Shown here piece by piece: positions 36,050-45,887 of a DNA stretch of 64,000 nucleotides (the stretch's first letter is position 1; every line of letters begins with the position of its first letter). Below the pieces are notes generated by a model. The model searched no databases and had not been told where the DNA came from. It saw only the letters and a program-made list of their open reading frames with translations. Made by a program: the position numbers and the translations under genes. The stretch covers positions 1 through 64,000 of the forward strand of contig JAKFVC010000065.1 of the NCBI GenBank assembly GCA_021732415.1, read 5' to 3'. This DNA comes from Planctomycetaceae bacterium (GTDB lineage Bacteria; Planctomycetota; Planctomycetia; Planctomycetales; Planctomycetaceae).

Positions 36050-37054
36050 TTACTTGCTCTTCTCTTCGTGCTTGTGGTCGGTCGCGCCGAGGCCGCCGGG
36101 CTTGAGGGATTTTTCGAAGTCTTGCGGCGGCGGATACTCGACCGATGCGTCCACCGATCGTAGGGACTCGCTCATGCCGGTCGTTACTCCCAGCGGGTGA
36201 ACGCCGGAAACTTGTTCGGACGGTGGCGGTCCTGGGCGCGGCGCTGGGCCATCGATGACTTCTAACAAGCGGGGCGCCCATTCGTCGCGCGGGTTGAGTT
36301 CCACGGCCTTGGTCAACTCGCGGCTCGCCGCGTTCGGATGGCCCAGAAACACCCAGTGGTAGCCCACCAGGAATCGGGCGTCGGCGTGGTTGGGGTTTTC
36401 CGCGATGAACCGCTCTAGCCGCCGAACCTGCGCCACGTAATCGGCGTCGTGGTAGTAGCTGCGGAAGTTCTTAACGACATACCCCCAGTCCTCTTGCGGT
36501 AGCAGTGACATGGCAAGACGCGCTGCTCCGGCGGCGTCGCGGTACTCGCCCACCGCGAAATGGATTTGCGACAGCAGCAGGAACAGGCGGCCTTCGCGCG
36601 GCATCTCTTTGGCCGCACGTTTGGCCCACTCAACCGCCTCTTCGTAGTGATGGGAACGGAAAGCGGACTCGGCGCGTCTCTGGTAACTCAACGCGGTGGC
36701 TGTGCCGTAGTACGTCGCCCCCAACATCGGGCCATCATCTGAACTTGAGGTCGCGACAGCCGGCGGGGCCACAGACACGGTCGAAGGACCAGAGTAGGAG
36801 TAGACACGCGGGGTATAGCTCTGCGGCCAGGAGTTGTACCCATACGAGCCATATCCCACCCCGAAGTAGATCGGGGAATAATGGTGGCCGAAGCCGGAGT
36901 GGCCAAAGCCGCCGAACCCATGACTGAAGCCGTGGCCGCCGTAGTGATGGCCACTATGGCCACCGTGCTGTGCCCAGGCAGGCAGACCGGGTATCGCCGC
37001 GCCGATCAGGAAAGACAGCACTGGCAGCCAGCGGGTCGTGATCTGGTAATACAT
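36050..37054 (-). CDS. Exported Gly/His-rich protein with TPR repeats
   Basis: A protein of about 334 residues. After a signal peptide ending PAWAQH comes a segment of about 50 residues rich in Gly, His, Tyr and Phe (HGGHSGHHYGGHGFSHGFGG), which looks metal-binding. Then come several TPR-like helical repeats, for example SAFRSHHYEEAVEWAKRAAK and FIAENPNHADARFLVGYHWV, and a disordered Pro-rich tail. AAGGA before the ATG at 37054 supports this start. It probably binds metal with its His-rich arm and partner proteins with the TPR part. It lies next to another Gly/His-rich gene. Confidence 0.65.
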   Translation of the reverse strand: MYYQITTRWLPVLSFLIGAAIPGLPAWAQHGGHSGHHYGGHGFSHGFGGFGHSGFGHHYSPIYFGVGYGSYGYNSWPQSYTPRVYSYSGPSTVSVAPPAVATSSSDDGPMLGATYYGTATALSYQRRAESAFRSHHYEEAVEWAKRAAKEMPREGRLFLLLSQIHFAVGEYRDAAGAARLAMSLLPQEDWGYVVKNFRSYYHDADYVAQVRRLERFIAENPNHADARFLVGYHWVFLGHPNAASRELTKAVELNPRDEWAPRLLEVIDGPAPRPGPPPSEQVSGVHPLGVTTGMSESLRSVDASVEYPPPQDFEKSLKPGGLGATDHKHEEKSK

Positions 37055-37144
37055 GCAGACATCCTTCTTTGATTTCGTCATTGCGGCCGCTGGCGAAAGC
37101 AGCCGATTTCCGATCCGGTGCGTCCATCGTCGCGGACTCGCCCG

Positions 37145-37534
37145 TTAGTAATGGCCGCCAAACACGTGCCCGCCGGAGTAATGGTGCCCGCCGGAATAGC
37201 CGTGGCCATAACCAAAGCCATTGCTGGGGGGGTAATGGTGGCCGTCACTGCTTCCATAGTACGACGAGCCATAGTAGATCCCGCCGTAATACGGTGACGA
37301 ATAAGAGCCGCCGCCATAACCGCCATAACCGCCGTAGTACTGCGGCGAGTAGTGGTGGCCGTACGAGAAGCTAAAACTGGGGGCGTAATGATGGCCGCCT
37401 CTCCCGTAATACGCGCCGTGGCCACCAGTGTAATGGCCGCCGTGATGTTGAGCCCGCGTGGCCGGGGGCGAGAGCATCGCCCAAGCCAACATGGCTGCCA
37501 CTGCAACTACACGCATTTCAAATTTCCGAAACAT
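37145..37534 (-). CDS. Secreted Gly/Tyr/His-rich protein
   Basis: A protein of about 129 residues with a signal peptide ending TRAQHH followed only by low-complexity sequence of Gly, Tyr, His and Ser (HHYSPQYYGGYGGYGGGSYS). GAGG 5 nt before the ATG at 37534 supports this start. Such sequences can bind copper or nickel and may form flexible extracellular matrices. It is in the same orientation as the RND pump and follows it by about 60 bases. No enzyme function is expected. Confidence 0.6.
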   Translation of the reverse strand: MFRKFEMRVVAVAAMLAWAMLSPPATRAQHHGGHYTGGHGAYYGRGGHHYAPSFSFSYGHHYSPQYYGGYGGYGGGSYSSPYYGGIYYGSSYYGSSDGHHYPPSNGFGYGHGYSGGHHYSGGHVFGGHY

Positions 37535-37594
37535 GGTAACCTCACTTTCCAACGGAGTTGGATTGGTGACTTTGATAGTATCCGCCGAGCATCG

Positions 37595-40500
37595 TTACGG
37601 CTTTGCCTCACGCCGATTCTCCGAAGGTGATGCGGGAGCAACCGTTGGCGGTGCGCCGGTTGGGGCGGCTGAACTCGTCTTGTCGTTGAGTTTCGGTTCT
37701 GGGACTGCGGCTTGCCGAGTCGGATGTGGAGCGGCCATCACAACATCCTGTCGAGTGGCCGTGCCGGAGGAAGTCGCGTTAGTTTTGGTTCTCTCATAGA
37801 CCTTGCGGCCGAACTTAAAGAACAAGGCGGGCGTGACAACTTGGTCGAGGATCGTTGAGGTCAACATGCCGCCGAAGACGACGAGCGCGAGCGGGTAGAG
37901 AATTTCCTTGCCGGTCTGCCCCGCTCCGAACAGCAGCGGCAGCAGGCCGATGAAGCTGGTCATGGCGGTCATCATCACGGGTGCGAGACGCTCCAAACTG
38001 CCGCGTACGATCATCTGTTCGGAAAAGGTCTCGCCTTCGTGCTGCATCAGGTGGATGTAGTGCGAGATCATCATGATACCGTTGCGGCTGACGACTCCGA
38101 TCAGCGTGATGAAACCGACCCAGTGAGCGACTGAGAGGCTCGTCGCGCTGACCCAGACGCGGGGCCAGTCCCACCACGGCGCAACTTGTAGCGCGGACCA
38201 CTCCGGGCGATTCACGATCAACAGTGCCAGCACGGAACCGAACGCGGCGAGCGGGATGTTGACCAAGACTTGCACCGCGGCGCGCCAGGAATCGAGTGCC
38301 TTGCAGAGCAGCAAGAACACGCCCAGGATGCTGAGCGCACCGAGAATCGCGAGTCGACGATTCGCCTGCTGCTGAGCCTCGAACTGGCCGCTGTATTCGA
38401 GGTAGTAGCTGCCGGGTAATTTTCGCAGGTTGTCTTCGACTGGCGTGAGCGCCTGCTTGATGTCGGCGACGACGCTGGCGAGGTCACGGCCTTGTGTGTT
38501 GCAGAAGACGACGATGCGGCGTTGAACGTGTTCGCGATTGAGCGTGTTCGGACCCGTGGTGTCGAGCACTTCGGCGACCTGTCCCAGCGCGACGCGGCGA
38601 CCGGAGGGTGTTTCGAGGATCGTTTCGTTAATGACGTCGGGATCGCTGCGCGAGTCGGCGTCGTACCAGACGACCAGACCGAAGTAACGGTCCTCGTCGA
38701 GCACCTGCGAGACCACTCGCCCTTTGTAGGCGGTCTCCAAGAGTTCGGCGACGTCTCCGGGAGCCAGTCCATAGCGGGCGGCTTCGTCGCGTTTCACCTT
38801 CAATCGCACTTGCGAGATTTCGACTTGCGGCTCAATCTGTAAATCGACGATACCGGGGATCGGCTGCATGCGTTCTTGAATGTCATAGGCGGCCGTGCGG
38901 AGTTCGCGTAAATCCTGGCCGAAGACTTTGACCGCGATTTGGGCGCGGATGCCGGACATCATGTGATCCAGGCGGTGCGAGATCGGCTGACCGATGTTCA
39001 CGGCGGCTCCGGGGATATTCGAGATGCGGTCGCGCACCGCGGCGATGACTTCTTCGCGCGGACGCCCCACGGAATCAAAGCCCCAGAGGTGCGCAATGGG
39101 TACTAATCGCAACACCGCAAACCCCCAGCCTGGTTTCGGCGGACGATGTTCGGCAAGTCGCACATCGATTTCGGACGAGTTGACTCCCTCGGCGTGCTCG
39201 TCCAGTTCCGCGCGGCCCGTGCGGCGCGAAACAGAGAGGACTTCCGGCACATCCAGGATCAATCGCTCGGCTCGCTCGGCGACGCGTTGGCTTTCGTCGA
39301 GGCTGGTACCGGGCTCCATCCGCAAACTAATGGTCAACGTCCCTTCGTTGAACGGCGGCAGGAACTCGCCACCCATCCACAGAATGCTCGTGCAGGACAC
39401 CGCGACCAGCACGGCGACAAAGCTCAGAATCAGCGTTGCGTGGCGCAGCGTGAATCGCAGCACTGTCGCATCGACGCGTTTCAGCCAACGTAGAAATAGC
39501 GGGTCTTTTTCTTCATCCAGGAGCTTTGCTTGCGGCAACAGGAACGACCCGAGCACGGGCGTGAACGTGAGCGACACCACCAACGAGCAGAGCAGAGCAA
39601 CGATGTACGCGATGCCGAGCGGGGCGAACATGCGGCCCTCCAAGCCAGCCATCGAGAACAATGGAAACATGACCAGAATTACGATCAGCGTTGCATACAC
39701 GATCGAGTTCCGCACCTCGCACGAGGCGTCGTAGATCACGTCCAGGGGCGAGCGTTGTTGGCTGACCGGGAGCTGCCGGTTCTCTTTCAACCGACGGTAG
39801 ATGTTCTCGATATCCACAATTGAATCGTCCACCAGATCACCGATCGCTACCGCGATTCCTCCCAGCGTCATCGTGTTGATCGTGATGCCGAACCAGTGGA
39901 ATACGAGCACGGTCAGCAGAATCGACAGCGGCATAGAAGTCAGCGAGCTGAGACTCGTGCGGAAGTTGCCCATCAACAGGAACAGCACGACGATGACCCA
40001 CAACGCTCCGTCGCGAACCGCTTCGGTGACGTTCTCGACGGCGGCTTCGATGAAGTCGGCCTGCTTGAAGATGCGACGTTCGATCACGACATCTGGCGGC
40101 AATTCCTTCTGCAACGATTCCAGCACGTCGTCAATCTTGCGGTCGAGTGCCAGGGTATCGGCGTTCGGCTGCTTCTGGACGGTCATGATGACGGCCGAGC
40201 CGCCGCTGATTTTCGTCGTCGTGGCTGCTTCGTCGTCTTTCTCGCCATCGCTGTGCTCATGGTCTGCTTCATGTTTGTCGTGACTATGTTTCGACGGCTC
40301 AACATGACTGCTTTTCTCGCGACCAGCCTCGCCATGACTGTCCACAGGCGGGTCGGCTTCAGCGTGCCCGTGCGGTTGCGATTCACGAACGGCGGCATTC
40401 ACGTCGGGTTCGAGCTTCACCCACGCACTGCCGTCGCCCCGCTTGACGGGCCCCCCGAAACGGACATCGGCCACGTCCTTAATCCGCACGGGCATTGGCT

Positions 40501-41275
40501 CGCGCCACAGTACCGGCGTGTTTTCGATCTCCTCCAGCGTCAGGCTTTGTCCGCTGATCCGCAGCAGCGACTCCTTCGGCGACCGGACCATGATGCCTCC
40601 GCCCGCGATGACGTTGGCTTTTTGAGCCGCATCGGTGAGCTGTTGCAGCGTGATGTTTTGAGCCGCCAGTCGCGCGGGCGACGTGATGATCTGATATTGC
40701 TTGAGCACACCGCCCATGACTGTGACTTGCGACACGCCTCCGACCGCCAGCAACCGATTGCGCAACGTAAATTCCCCCAGCGTTCGCAATTCCATCGCCT
40801 TTGCCGCTTGTTCTTCGGGAGACTTCAATTCGGCGGTGGACCGCAGACCGAGCAGCATGATCTCGCCCATGATCGAGGAGATCGGAGCCATGACTGGGTT
40901 GGTGTCGGCGGGCAACCGCTCGCGAGCCAGTTGCAGTTTCTCCGCGACGATCTGTCGGTCGCGAAAGATATCGGTACCCCAATCGAACTCGACCCACACA
41001 ATTGACAGCCCGATGCCCGATGCCGACCGCACCCGCTGCACGCCGGTGGCTCCGTTGAGCAGAAACTCGATGGGCCGCGTGACCAATACTTCGACTTCTT
41101 CCGGCGCGAGGCCGGCCGCCTCGGTCATAATCGTCACCGTCGGACGATTGAGATCGGGGAATACATCGACGGGCATCTCGCGCAGCAGGATCACTCCGTA
41201 GACCATGACCACGAGCGACCCAATTAGCACGAGGGCGCGATTCTTCAGAGAGAAAGAGATGATCCAATTCAGCAT
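37595..41275 (-). CDS. HME-family RND heavy-metal efflux pump (CzcA/CusA type)
   Basis: A 1226-residue inner-membrane pump. It opens MLNWIISFSLKNRALVLIGS with the HME signature VDVFPDLNRPTVTIMTEAAG, and has the 12-helix, two-periplasmic-loop RND pattern with DDSIVDIENIYRRL in helix four. It exports divalent or monovalent heavy metals using the proton gradient. In the first periplasmic loop, about residues 285-358, is an insertion rich in His and acidic residues (KHSHDKHEADHEHSDGEKDD) that is not typical for CzcA or CusA and likely binds metal. It is 12 bases downstream of the fused adaptor gene. Confidence 0.9.
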   Translation of the reverse strand: MLNWIISFSLKNRALVLIGSLVVMVYGVILLREMPVDVFPDLNRPTVTIMTEAAGLAPEEVEVLVTRPIEFLLNGATGVQRVRSASGIGLSIVWVEFDWGTDIFRDRQIVAEKLQLARERLPADTNPVMAPISSIMGEIMLLGLRSTAELKSPEEQAAKAMELRTLGEFTLRNRLLAVGGVSQVTVMGGVLKQYQIITSPARLAAQNITLQQLTDAAQKANVIAGGGIMVRSPKESLLRISGQSLTLEEIENTPVLWREPMPVRIKDVADVRFGGPVKRGDGSAWVKLEPDVNAAVRESQPHGHAEADPPVDSHGEAGREKSSHVEPSKHSHDKHEADHEHSDGEKDDEAATTTKISGGSAVIMTVQKQPNADTLALDRKIDDVLESLQKELPPDVVIERRIFKQADFIEAAVENVTEAVRDGALWVIVVLFLLMGNFRTSLSSLTSMPLSILLTVLVFHWFGITINTMTLGGIAVAIGDLVDDSIVDIENIYRRLKENRQLPVSQQRSPLDVIYDASCEVRNSIVYATLIVILVMFPLFSMAGLEGRMFAPLGIAYIVALLCSLVVSLTFTPVLGSFLLPQAKLLDEEKDPLFLRWLKRVDATVLRFTLRHATLILSFVAVLVAVSCTSILWMGGEFLPPFNEGTLTISLRMEPGTSLDESQRVAERAERLILDVPEVLSVSRRTGRAELDEHAEGVNSSEIDVRLAEHRPPKPGWGFAVLRLVPIAHLWGFDSVGRPREEVIAAVRDRISNIPGAAVNIGQPISHRLDHMMSGIRAQIAVKVFGQDLRELRTAAYDIQERMQPIPGIVDLQIEPQVEISQVRLKVKRDEAARYGLAPGDVAELLETAYKGRVVSQVLDEDRYFGLVVWYDADSRSDPDVINETILETPSGRRVALGQVAEVLDTTGPNTLNREHVQRRIVVFCNTQGRDLASVVADIKQALTPVEDNLRKLPGSYYLEYSGQFEAQQQANRRLAILGALSILGVFLLLCKALDSWRAAVQVLVNIPLAAFGSVLALLIVNRPEWSALQVAPWWDWPRVWVSATSLSVAHWVGFITLIGVVSRNGIMMISHYIHLMQHEGETFSEQMIVRGSLERLAPVMMTAMTSFIGLLPLLFGAGQTGKEILYPLALVVFGGMLTSTILDQVVTPALFFKFGRKVYERTKTNATSSGTATRQDVVMAAPHPTRQAAVPEPKLNDKTSSAAPTGAPPTVAPASPSENRREAKP

Positions 41276-41287
41276 TCGAGTTCCTTC

Positions 41288-43510
41288 TCACCGCACCGCG
41301 GAATACGCGGTTTGAATCTGAGGGACGCCGCTCGTGGCGATCATTTCGCCATGGGTCAGCCCGCTTTTGATTTCGAGGAAACGATCATCGGCTCGGCCGA
41401 CTTCCACTCGTCTCCGCTCAAACGTGCCATCGGTTTTCTGCACGAAGACAAAACTCCGCAGGCCATCGCGTACGACGGCGTTCAGCGGTACGGCCAAGGC
41501 CGGAGGCGGACGAGCTGTCGTGAGCGTGATACGCGCGAGCATGTTGTGTTGCAACGCGAGAGAGGGCGGCTGTTGAAACTCGATCCACGCGCCCTGGGTT
41601 CGGCTATCCGCCCCCACAACCGGGCCGAGGCGAGCCACTGTCCCCTCCGTCTCGAAGTCGGGATATGCGACAAAATGGATGCGTGCCGTCTGACCAACCT
41701 GCACGTGGCTCGTTTCTCTTTCGCCAACGAACGCCTGCACCCCCACCTGCGACAAGTCGTGAATTTCGAAGAGCGGCTCATCGGCCCGAATGACTTGGCC
41801 CAGGACTCGGTCGAAATGCACGACCACGCCTTCCATCGGCGCTCGGACGGGCAGGGCATCGACGACACGCTTGGTCTTCACGACTTCGTCGATCTGCGCC
41901 GATGACAGGCCCACGGTCAGCAGCTTCTGACGGAAGTTGGCGAACCGCGTTTCCAACGCCTTGACCCGGCTTTCCATTTCCAGCACGCTCCGTCGTGGCA
42001 CGGCATCCCCCGCATTCCGGAGTCGCGTGTACGTATCCCGCCACAGCGCGCCGTCGAGGTGGGCTTTGAGCAACTCCAACTGAATGTCTTGCAGTTCCAG
42101 GCTGGCGATCTCGGCGAGAATGGTGCCCGCTTGGACCGGCTGGCCACGGTCCACGCGGATACTGCGCAGCGTGCCAGCCAATTGCGATGACGCGGACGTG
42201 CGACGTTGCGGCGGCACATCGAGCGCTCCATCGAATTGCAAAATGCGTTCGACGCTGTGTTCGGAAACCGCTTCGACTTTCAACCCGATGCTCTTGGCCG
42301 TTTCGGGACTCAGGCGCAGGATGCCGAGAAAGAACAGGCTCGACAGTTCGTGTCCGCCGCGCGTCACCACGCGGTCGCCGGGAAAGACATCGCCGGAAAT
42401 CACCTCCGCGAATTCGCGAGTCCGCCGGCCGATGACGACCGACTTCTTGCGGTACTCGGAACTTGCCTTGGTCGATGTCTCTTCGACGAATACGTACCGC
42501 TCGGCTCCATCGCTGAAGACGGATGCAGTCGGCAGGCTCAACCCCTTGGCGCGTCCCGGTAGAATGAACTCCGCCTGACCGTTCATGCCCGGCAGCAAAC
42601 GCGGACCGGTCGCGCTGTTCGCGATCTCGGCCCAGGCCGTCCCCTGGTGCGTCTGCGGGTCCAGCAACAAGCCGAGCTTATCCACTTTGGTGTCGAAGTT
42701 CTTCCCAGGAAGTCCGTTGAATGTGACGCGGACCATTTGTCCTTCTTGAACGCGATGCAAGTCCCGTTCGAGCACGCCGATCTTCACCCACACGCGCGAA
42801 GTGTCCACAATCTCGAACAGGTGCTCAATCGGTTCAACGAACTTGCCGACCGCGACATCCGCATGCACGACAACGCCACGAATGGGACTGGCGAGCGACA
42901 GCCGCAATGGCGGCGAGTCTCCTGCGGCTGATGTGTTGAGGTCTCCTTCGGGCACGTTAAGTCCCACCGCTTTGGCTCGCAAGACGTCGAGCTCGTTTTG
43001 GTTCTGCTGGTGCGCGTTCTCCGCTTCGACCAGCCGTTGAGCCGGAATCGACCCCGCCTTCGCGGCGACAGTCAGCGATTCGAGGATTTTGCCCGACAGT
43101 TCGAATTCGTTTTGCGTTTTCTGATAGTTCAGTCGGAGTGTATGCAGGTCGAGGCTATCGAGTTCCGCTAACACCTGTCCCGCTTCGACGGTATCGCCCG
43201 GCCGGACATGCAATTTCCCAATGCGTCCCGGCATCCTCGACGTGACATAAGCCCGGCGAGTCCACGGAGCGACGACCGTGGCATAAGCCCGCACGACCCC
43301 CGCTACGTCGCGAGTCTGAACCTCGACCGATTGCACATCGAGCACCTGCCGAGCCGCTCGGCTGAGTGTGAGATGCCCCGCCTTGAGATCAATCTGCACG
43401 CCCTTTGTCGGCAGCGGTTGATGCCCTTCGTGCCCGAACGCTGGCGTGCCGGCAATGATCAGCAGCAGGACACCCAAGCGCACCCAGTGGCTGCAACATA
43501 GTCGACGCAT
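41288..43510 (-). CDS. RND membrane-fusion protein with two adaptor modules
   Basis: A 740-residue exported protein that contains two periplasmic adaptor units in tandem. The first (residues about 30-390) has a biotinyl-like part IGKLHVRPGDTVEAGQVLAE and ends with the beta-barrel VRVTFNGLPG. The second (about 400-740) repeats the pattern with LRSIRVDRGQPVQAGTILAE, a helical hairpin and IEFQQPPSLALQH. Usual CzcB/CusB adaptors are 350-500 residues and have one unit; six protomers assemble per pump. Two units in one chain would need only three chains. It lies 12 bases from the RND pump gene and 4 bases from the secreted gene upstream. Confidence 0.85.
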   Translation of the reverse strand: MRRLCCSHWVRLGVLLLIIAGTPAFGHEGHQPLPTKGVQIDLKAGHLTLSRAARQVLDVQSVEVQTRDVAGVVRAYATVVAPWTRRAYVTSRMPGRIGKLHVRPGDTVEAGQVLAELDSLDLHTLRLNYQKTQNEFELSGKILESLTVAAKAGSIPAQRLVEAENAHQQNQNELDVLRAKAVGLNVPEGDLNTSAAGDSPPLRLSLASPIRGVVVHADVAVGKFVEPIEHLFEIVDTSRVWVKIGVLERDLHRVQEGQMVRVTFNGLPGKNFDTKVDKLGLLLDPQTHQGTAWAEIANSATGPRLLPGMNGQAEFILPGRAKGLSLPTASVFSDGAERYVFVEETSTKASSEYRKKSVVIGRRTREFAEVISGDVFPGDRVVTRGGHELSSLFFLGILRLSPETAKSIGLKVEAVSEHSVERILQFDGALDVPPQRRTSASSQLAGTLRSIRVDRGQPVQAGTILAEIASLELQDIQLELLKAHLDGALWRDTYTRLRNAGDAVPRRSVLEMESRVKALETRFANFRQKLLTVGLSSAQIDEVVKTKRVVDALPVRAPMEGVVVHFDRVLGQVIRADEPLFEIHDLSQVGVQAFVGERETSHVQVGQTARIHFVAYPDFETEGTVARLGPVVGADSRTQGAWIEFQQPPSLALQHNMLARITLTTARPPPALAVPLNAVVRDGLRSFVFVQKTDGTFERRRVEVGRADDRFLEIKSGLTHGEMIATSGVPQIQTAYSAVR

Positions 43511-43514
43511 GGCT

Positions 43515-44405
43515 TTAGTGCCCTCCTGCAGGTGACAGCGGCGTGCCGCGTATGTGCTCGATCACGAACGGCACGGCGAAAACCGATTCTTCGCGTTGGA
43601 GTTGGTCCCAGGCCTTGTAAATGCCACGCTTCGGTAAGCGACCGCTGAACTCAACGGTTCCAGCGGAATCTGTCTTGGTTTCACCCTGTGAATACGCGTG
43701 AGCGTTCGCGCGGCCTTCCTCGCTCACGATGGCGAGATGTCCCTTCGCTTCGAGACGCGGTTGCAAGTCGCCGACCGCTTGACTGGACGAATCGATGAAC
43801 TGAAAACACCCTGCTGTTTCCCGATTGCCCGGCATTGTTGTGATGTGAGCCGTGAGCGCGTCCACCTTGATTTCGTTGGAAGCGTTCGGCATCAGAGACG
43901 CCGTCGGTTCTTTATCACCATGCACGACAAGTTGTCCCTCCGCCCGCGCCGGCGATTTTCCCCTCGGCTGATGTTCGACAATTAGTCGATATCTGCCAAC
44001 CATCGGAAACGCAAATTCGATCGTAATCATGCCTGAAGCATCCACTTCCGGATGCAGGTGCGCGATCTCGTCGAGTCCCTCATGCACAACGATCAGATAC
44101 ACCAGGGTCGAGTGCCACGCGTCGAACCGCGTGATCGGCGTGCCATCGTCGTCTTGAATCTGCATCACGAGCTTCGTCGGCGAGCCGACCTGAGGCTGCG
44201 CAGGGTCGGTCCCGACGATTAGCTTGCGCGAAGACCCCATGAACGAGTCACATCGTTGCCCATCAGAAATCGCTTTCGACGGTGCGGCATGATCCGCGCG
44301 ACGGCAATGATTTGCCGCCGGAAGCGTTGCCAATGGAATGCCTGCCACTTGGCCGGTGCAGGCAACGGCGGCCACTCTCAATATCGGCGTGTTGCAAAGT
44401 TGCAT
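43515..44405 (-). CDS. Secreted YtkA/FixH-like protein
   Basis: A protein of about 296 residues with an N-terminal hydrophobic signal region (VAAVACTGQVAGIPLATLPA). The mature part has an immunoglobulin-like domain with RYRLIVEHQPRGKSPARAEG and TRFDAWHSTLVYLIVVHEGL, followed by HLHPEV, which resembles YtkA/FixH domains found in copper-handling proteins. HEGLDEIAHLHPE gives a possible copper site. Its stop is only 4 bases before the adaptor gene, so it belongs to the same operon. The start is uncertain: in-frame ATGs at 44435 and 44558 exist and none has a strong ribosome binding site. Confidence 0.6.
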   Translation of the reverse strand: MQLCNTPILRVAAVACTGQVAGIPLATLPAANHCRRADHAAPSKAISDGQRCDSFMGSSRKLIVGTDPAQPQVGSPTKLVMQIQDDDGTPITRFDAWHSTLVYLIVVHEGLDEIAHLHPEVDASGMITIEFAFPMVGRYRLIVEHQPRGKSPARAEGQLVVHGDKEPTASLMPNASNEIKVDALTAHITTMPGNRETAGCFQFIDSSSQAVGDLQPRLEAKGHLAIVSEEGRANAHAYSQGETKTDSAGTVEFSGRLPKRGIYKAWDQLQREESVFAVPFVIEHIRGTPLSPAGGH

Positions 44406-44611
44406 AATGAACTCTGTGAGGTGATATCTGCGCATCGCAGATTGGGCGAATGGTGGCATTGGACCGCGCGAAAGCTCTCCCCGGGACTGCCAATCAGGCA
44501 CCGGCCGACTGTCTGACGTTTTCATTGCAGCGAATCGATCGTCGTGGAAGCCAATCATTCGATTGTGGTCAGTCAGCGGCCGGTGCTGATCATGGAAGTC
44601 ACTTTTCGTGT

Positions 44612-45283
44612 CTATTTCTTGGTGGCGGTTCCTTTCTTATGCTCATGGTCAGCAGCACCATGCTTGTGATCGTGACCTTCATGTTGACCTGCTTTGGCGT
44701 TCTCCTTCTTAATCTCTTCCACTTTGGCTAACGTCATCTTGGTGTTCTCGCGAGCGGAGTCTTCACATCCCTTACAGCATAGAAAGACTGGCTTGCCATC
44801 CAACATCAACTTCACCGGAGTCCCCATTGAGCCAAGGCGGCTGCCTTCTTCAATGGGACAGAAGAGTTGAGTTTCCGCGAGTGGTTGATCGGCCGTTGGC
44901 AGCTTCGCGATGGCGGCGGCGGACTTCTTGAGCTTCGCGACCTTGGCCAACGTTTCCTTACCGTGTTCCACCGCGTCATCTTTGCAACCACTGCAACACA
45001 CAAACACTGACTTACCGTCGATCAAGACCTTGAGCGGCGTGCCCATCGCCCCCAACCGGACCGTGTCCATCATCGGGCAGTACCTTTGAGCCGCCGCGGC
45101 CGACCGATCCGACTCCGGAAGTTTGGCCATCGCGGCTTTAATCTTGGCGTCACTCGGCTTTTCCGCCTTGTGGTCGTGCCCTGGCTTGGCGGCATCGTCC
45201 GAGAATGCCACCGTGATGGACAAGCTTGACAATGTGCAGGCACCGACGATCAACATGATCGGAAACCAACGATTCGTTTTCAT
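44612..45283 (-). CDS. Exported protein with two TRASH-like CCxGC domains
   Basis: A protein of about 223 residues with a GGAG box, a signal peptide ending VAFSDD, and two copies of one metal-binding domain. Each has the form CP followed about 24 residues later by VCC-x-GC: YCPMMD then VFVCCSGCKD, and FCPIEE then VFLCCKGCED, with LG(A/S)MGTP in between. This is like TRASH/YHS metallochaperone domains, but with a spacer longer than the usual 19-22. A His-rich C-terminus (HDHKHGAADHEH) adds more metal sites. It is the first of a run of related genes reading toward the RND pump. Confidence 0.75.
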   Translation of the reverse strand: MKTNRWFPIMLIVGACTLSSLSITVAFSDDAAKPGHDHKAEKPSDAKIKAAMAKLPESDRSAAAAQRYCPMMDTVRLGAMGTPLKVLIDGKSVFVCCSGCKDDAVEHGKETLAKVAKLKKSAAAIAKLPTADQPLAETQLFCPIEEGSRLGSMGTPVKLMLDGKPVFLCCKGCEDSARENTKMTLAKVEEIKKENAKAGQHEGHDHKHGAADHEHKKGTATKK

Positions 45284-45413
45284 AATAAACTGCTCCATTT
45301 CAATTGGAAAAAACTCACTCTTAGAGGGAAGACTTGTTGCATTCACCGCTTGACGGGTGACCAATTCACCAAGGACGGTTCCTCGGCGTCGATCGGCTCC
45401 GATAAAACACGGC

Positions 45414-45785
45414 TCAATTGTGGTTTTCAGATTTCACCTTGGCCCTGAGTTCCGCGAGCTTGGCAAGCGTCTTGTCCGGATTCGATTTGGCCTTCTTCTC
45501 GCAGCCTTTGCAGCAGACAAAGACGGTCTGTCCACTGACGTTCAATTTGAGCGGCGGTCCCATCGAACCGAGCGGCTCTGTCGTTACCGCACAGTAACCT
45601 TGAGCTTCTGCCAGCGCCCGGTCTTCATCGCTGAGTTTGTCGAAACTCGCCTTTTGTTCATCCTTTCCATTATGGTCGGCGTGTTGGGGCTGCGAGTTTG
45701 CGTTTTGAACCGAGCCACATCCGGTCAGAAACAACGTCATCGCAGCGAAGCTCGCGGCACGCAGATAAACAGAACTGGTAATCAT
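45414..45785 (-). CDS. Lipoprotein with one TRASH-like CCxGC domain
   Basis: A protein of about 123 residues with a GAAGGA box, a lipobox (FLTGC) and one domain: CAVTTEPLGSMGPP then VFVCCKGCEK. It also has an alanine-rich helical part DEDRALAEAQG before the domain, the same as in the previous protein. It is probably attached to a membrane and delivers or traps copper or another soft metal in the periplasm. It is paralogous to the neighbours on both sides. Confidence 0.75.
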   Translation of the reverse strand: MITSSVYLRAASFAAMTLFLTGCGSVQNANSQPQHADHNGKDEQKASFDKLSDEDRALAEAQGYCAVTTEPLGSMGPPLKLNVSGQTVFVCCKGCEKKAKSNPDKTLAKLAELRAKVKSENHN

Positions 45786-45887
45786 AAATGGTCCTTCGTG
45801 GAATGAGTTGATGAAGATGGAAAACCCCGCTGACACGCTGCCGGGGACGTCTTGAACAACTCTCGACTCCGTTTCAAATAGTTTTCG

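Noticed and set aside
39896-41005. Plus-strand frame of 369 codons inside the RND gene
   Set aside because: Antisense of a well-supported RND pump; no ribosome binding site and no recognisable product.
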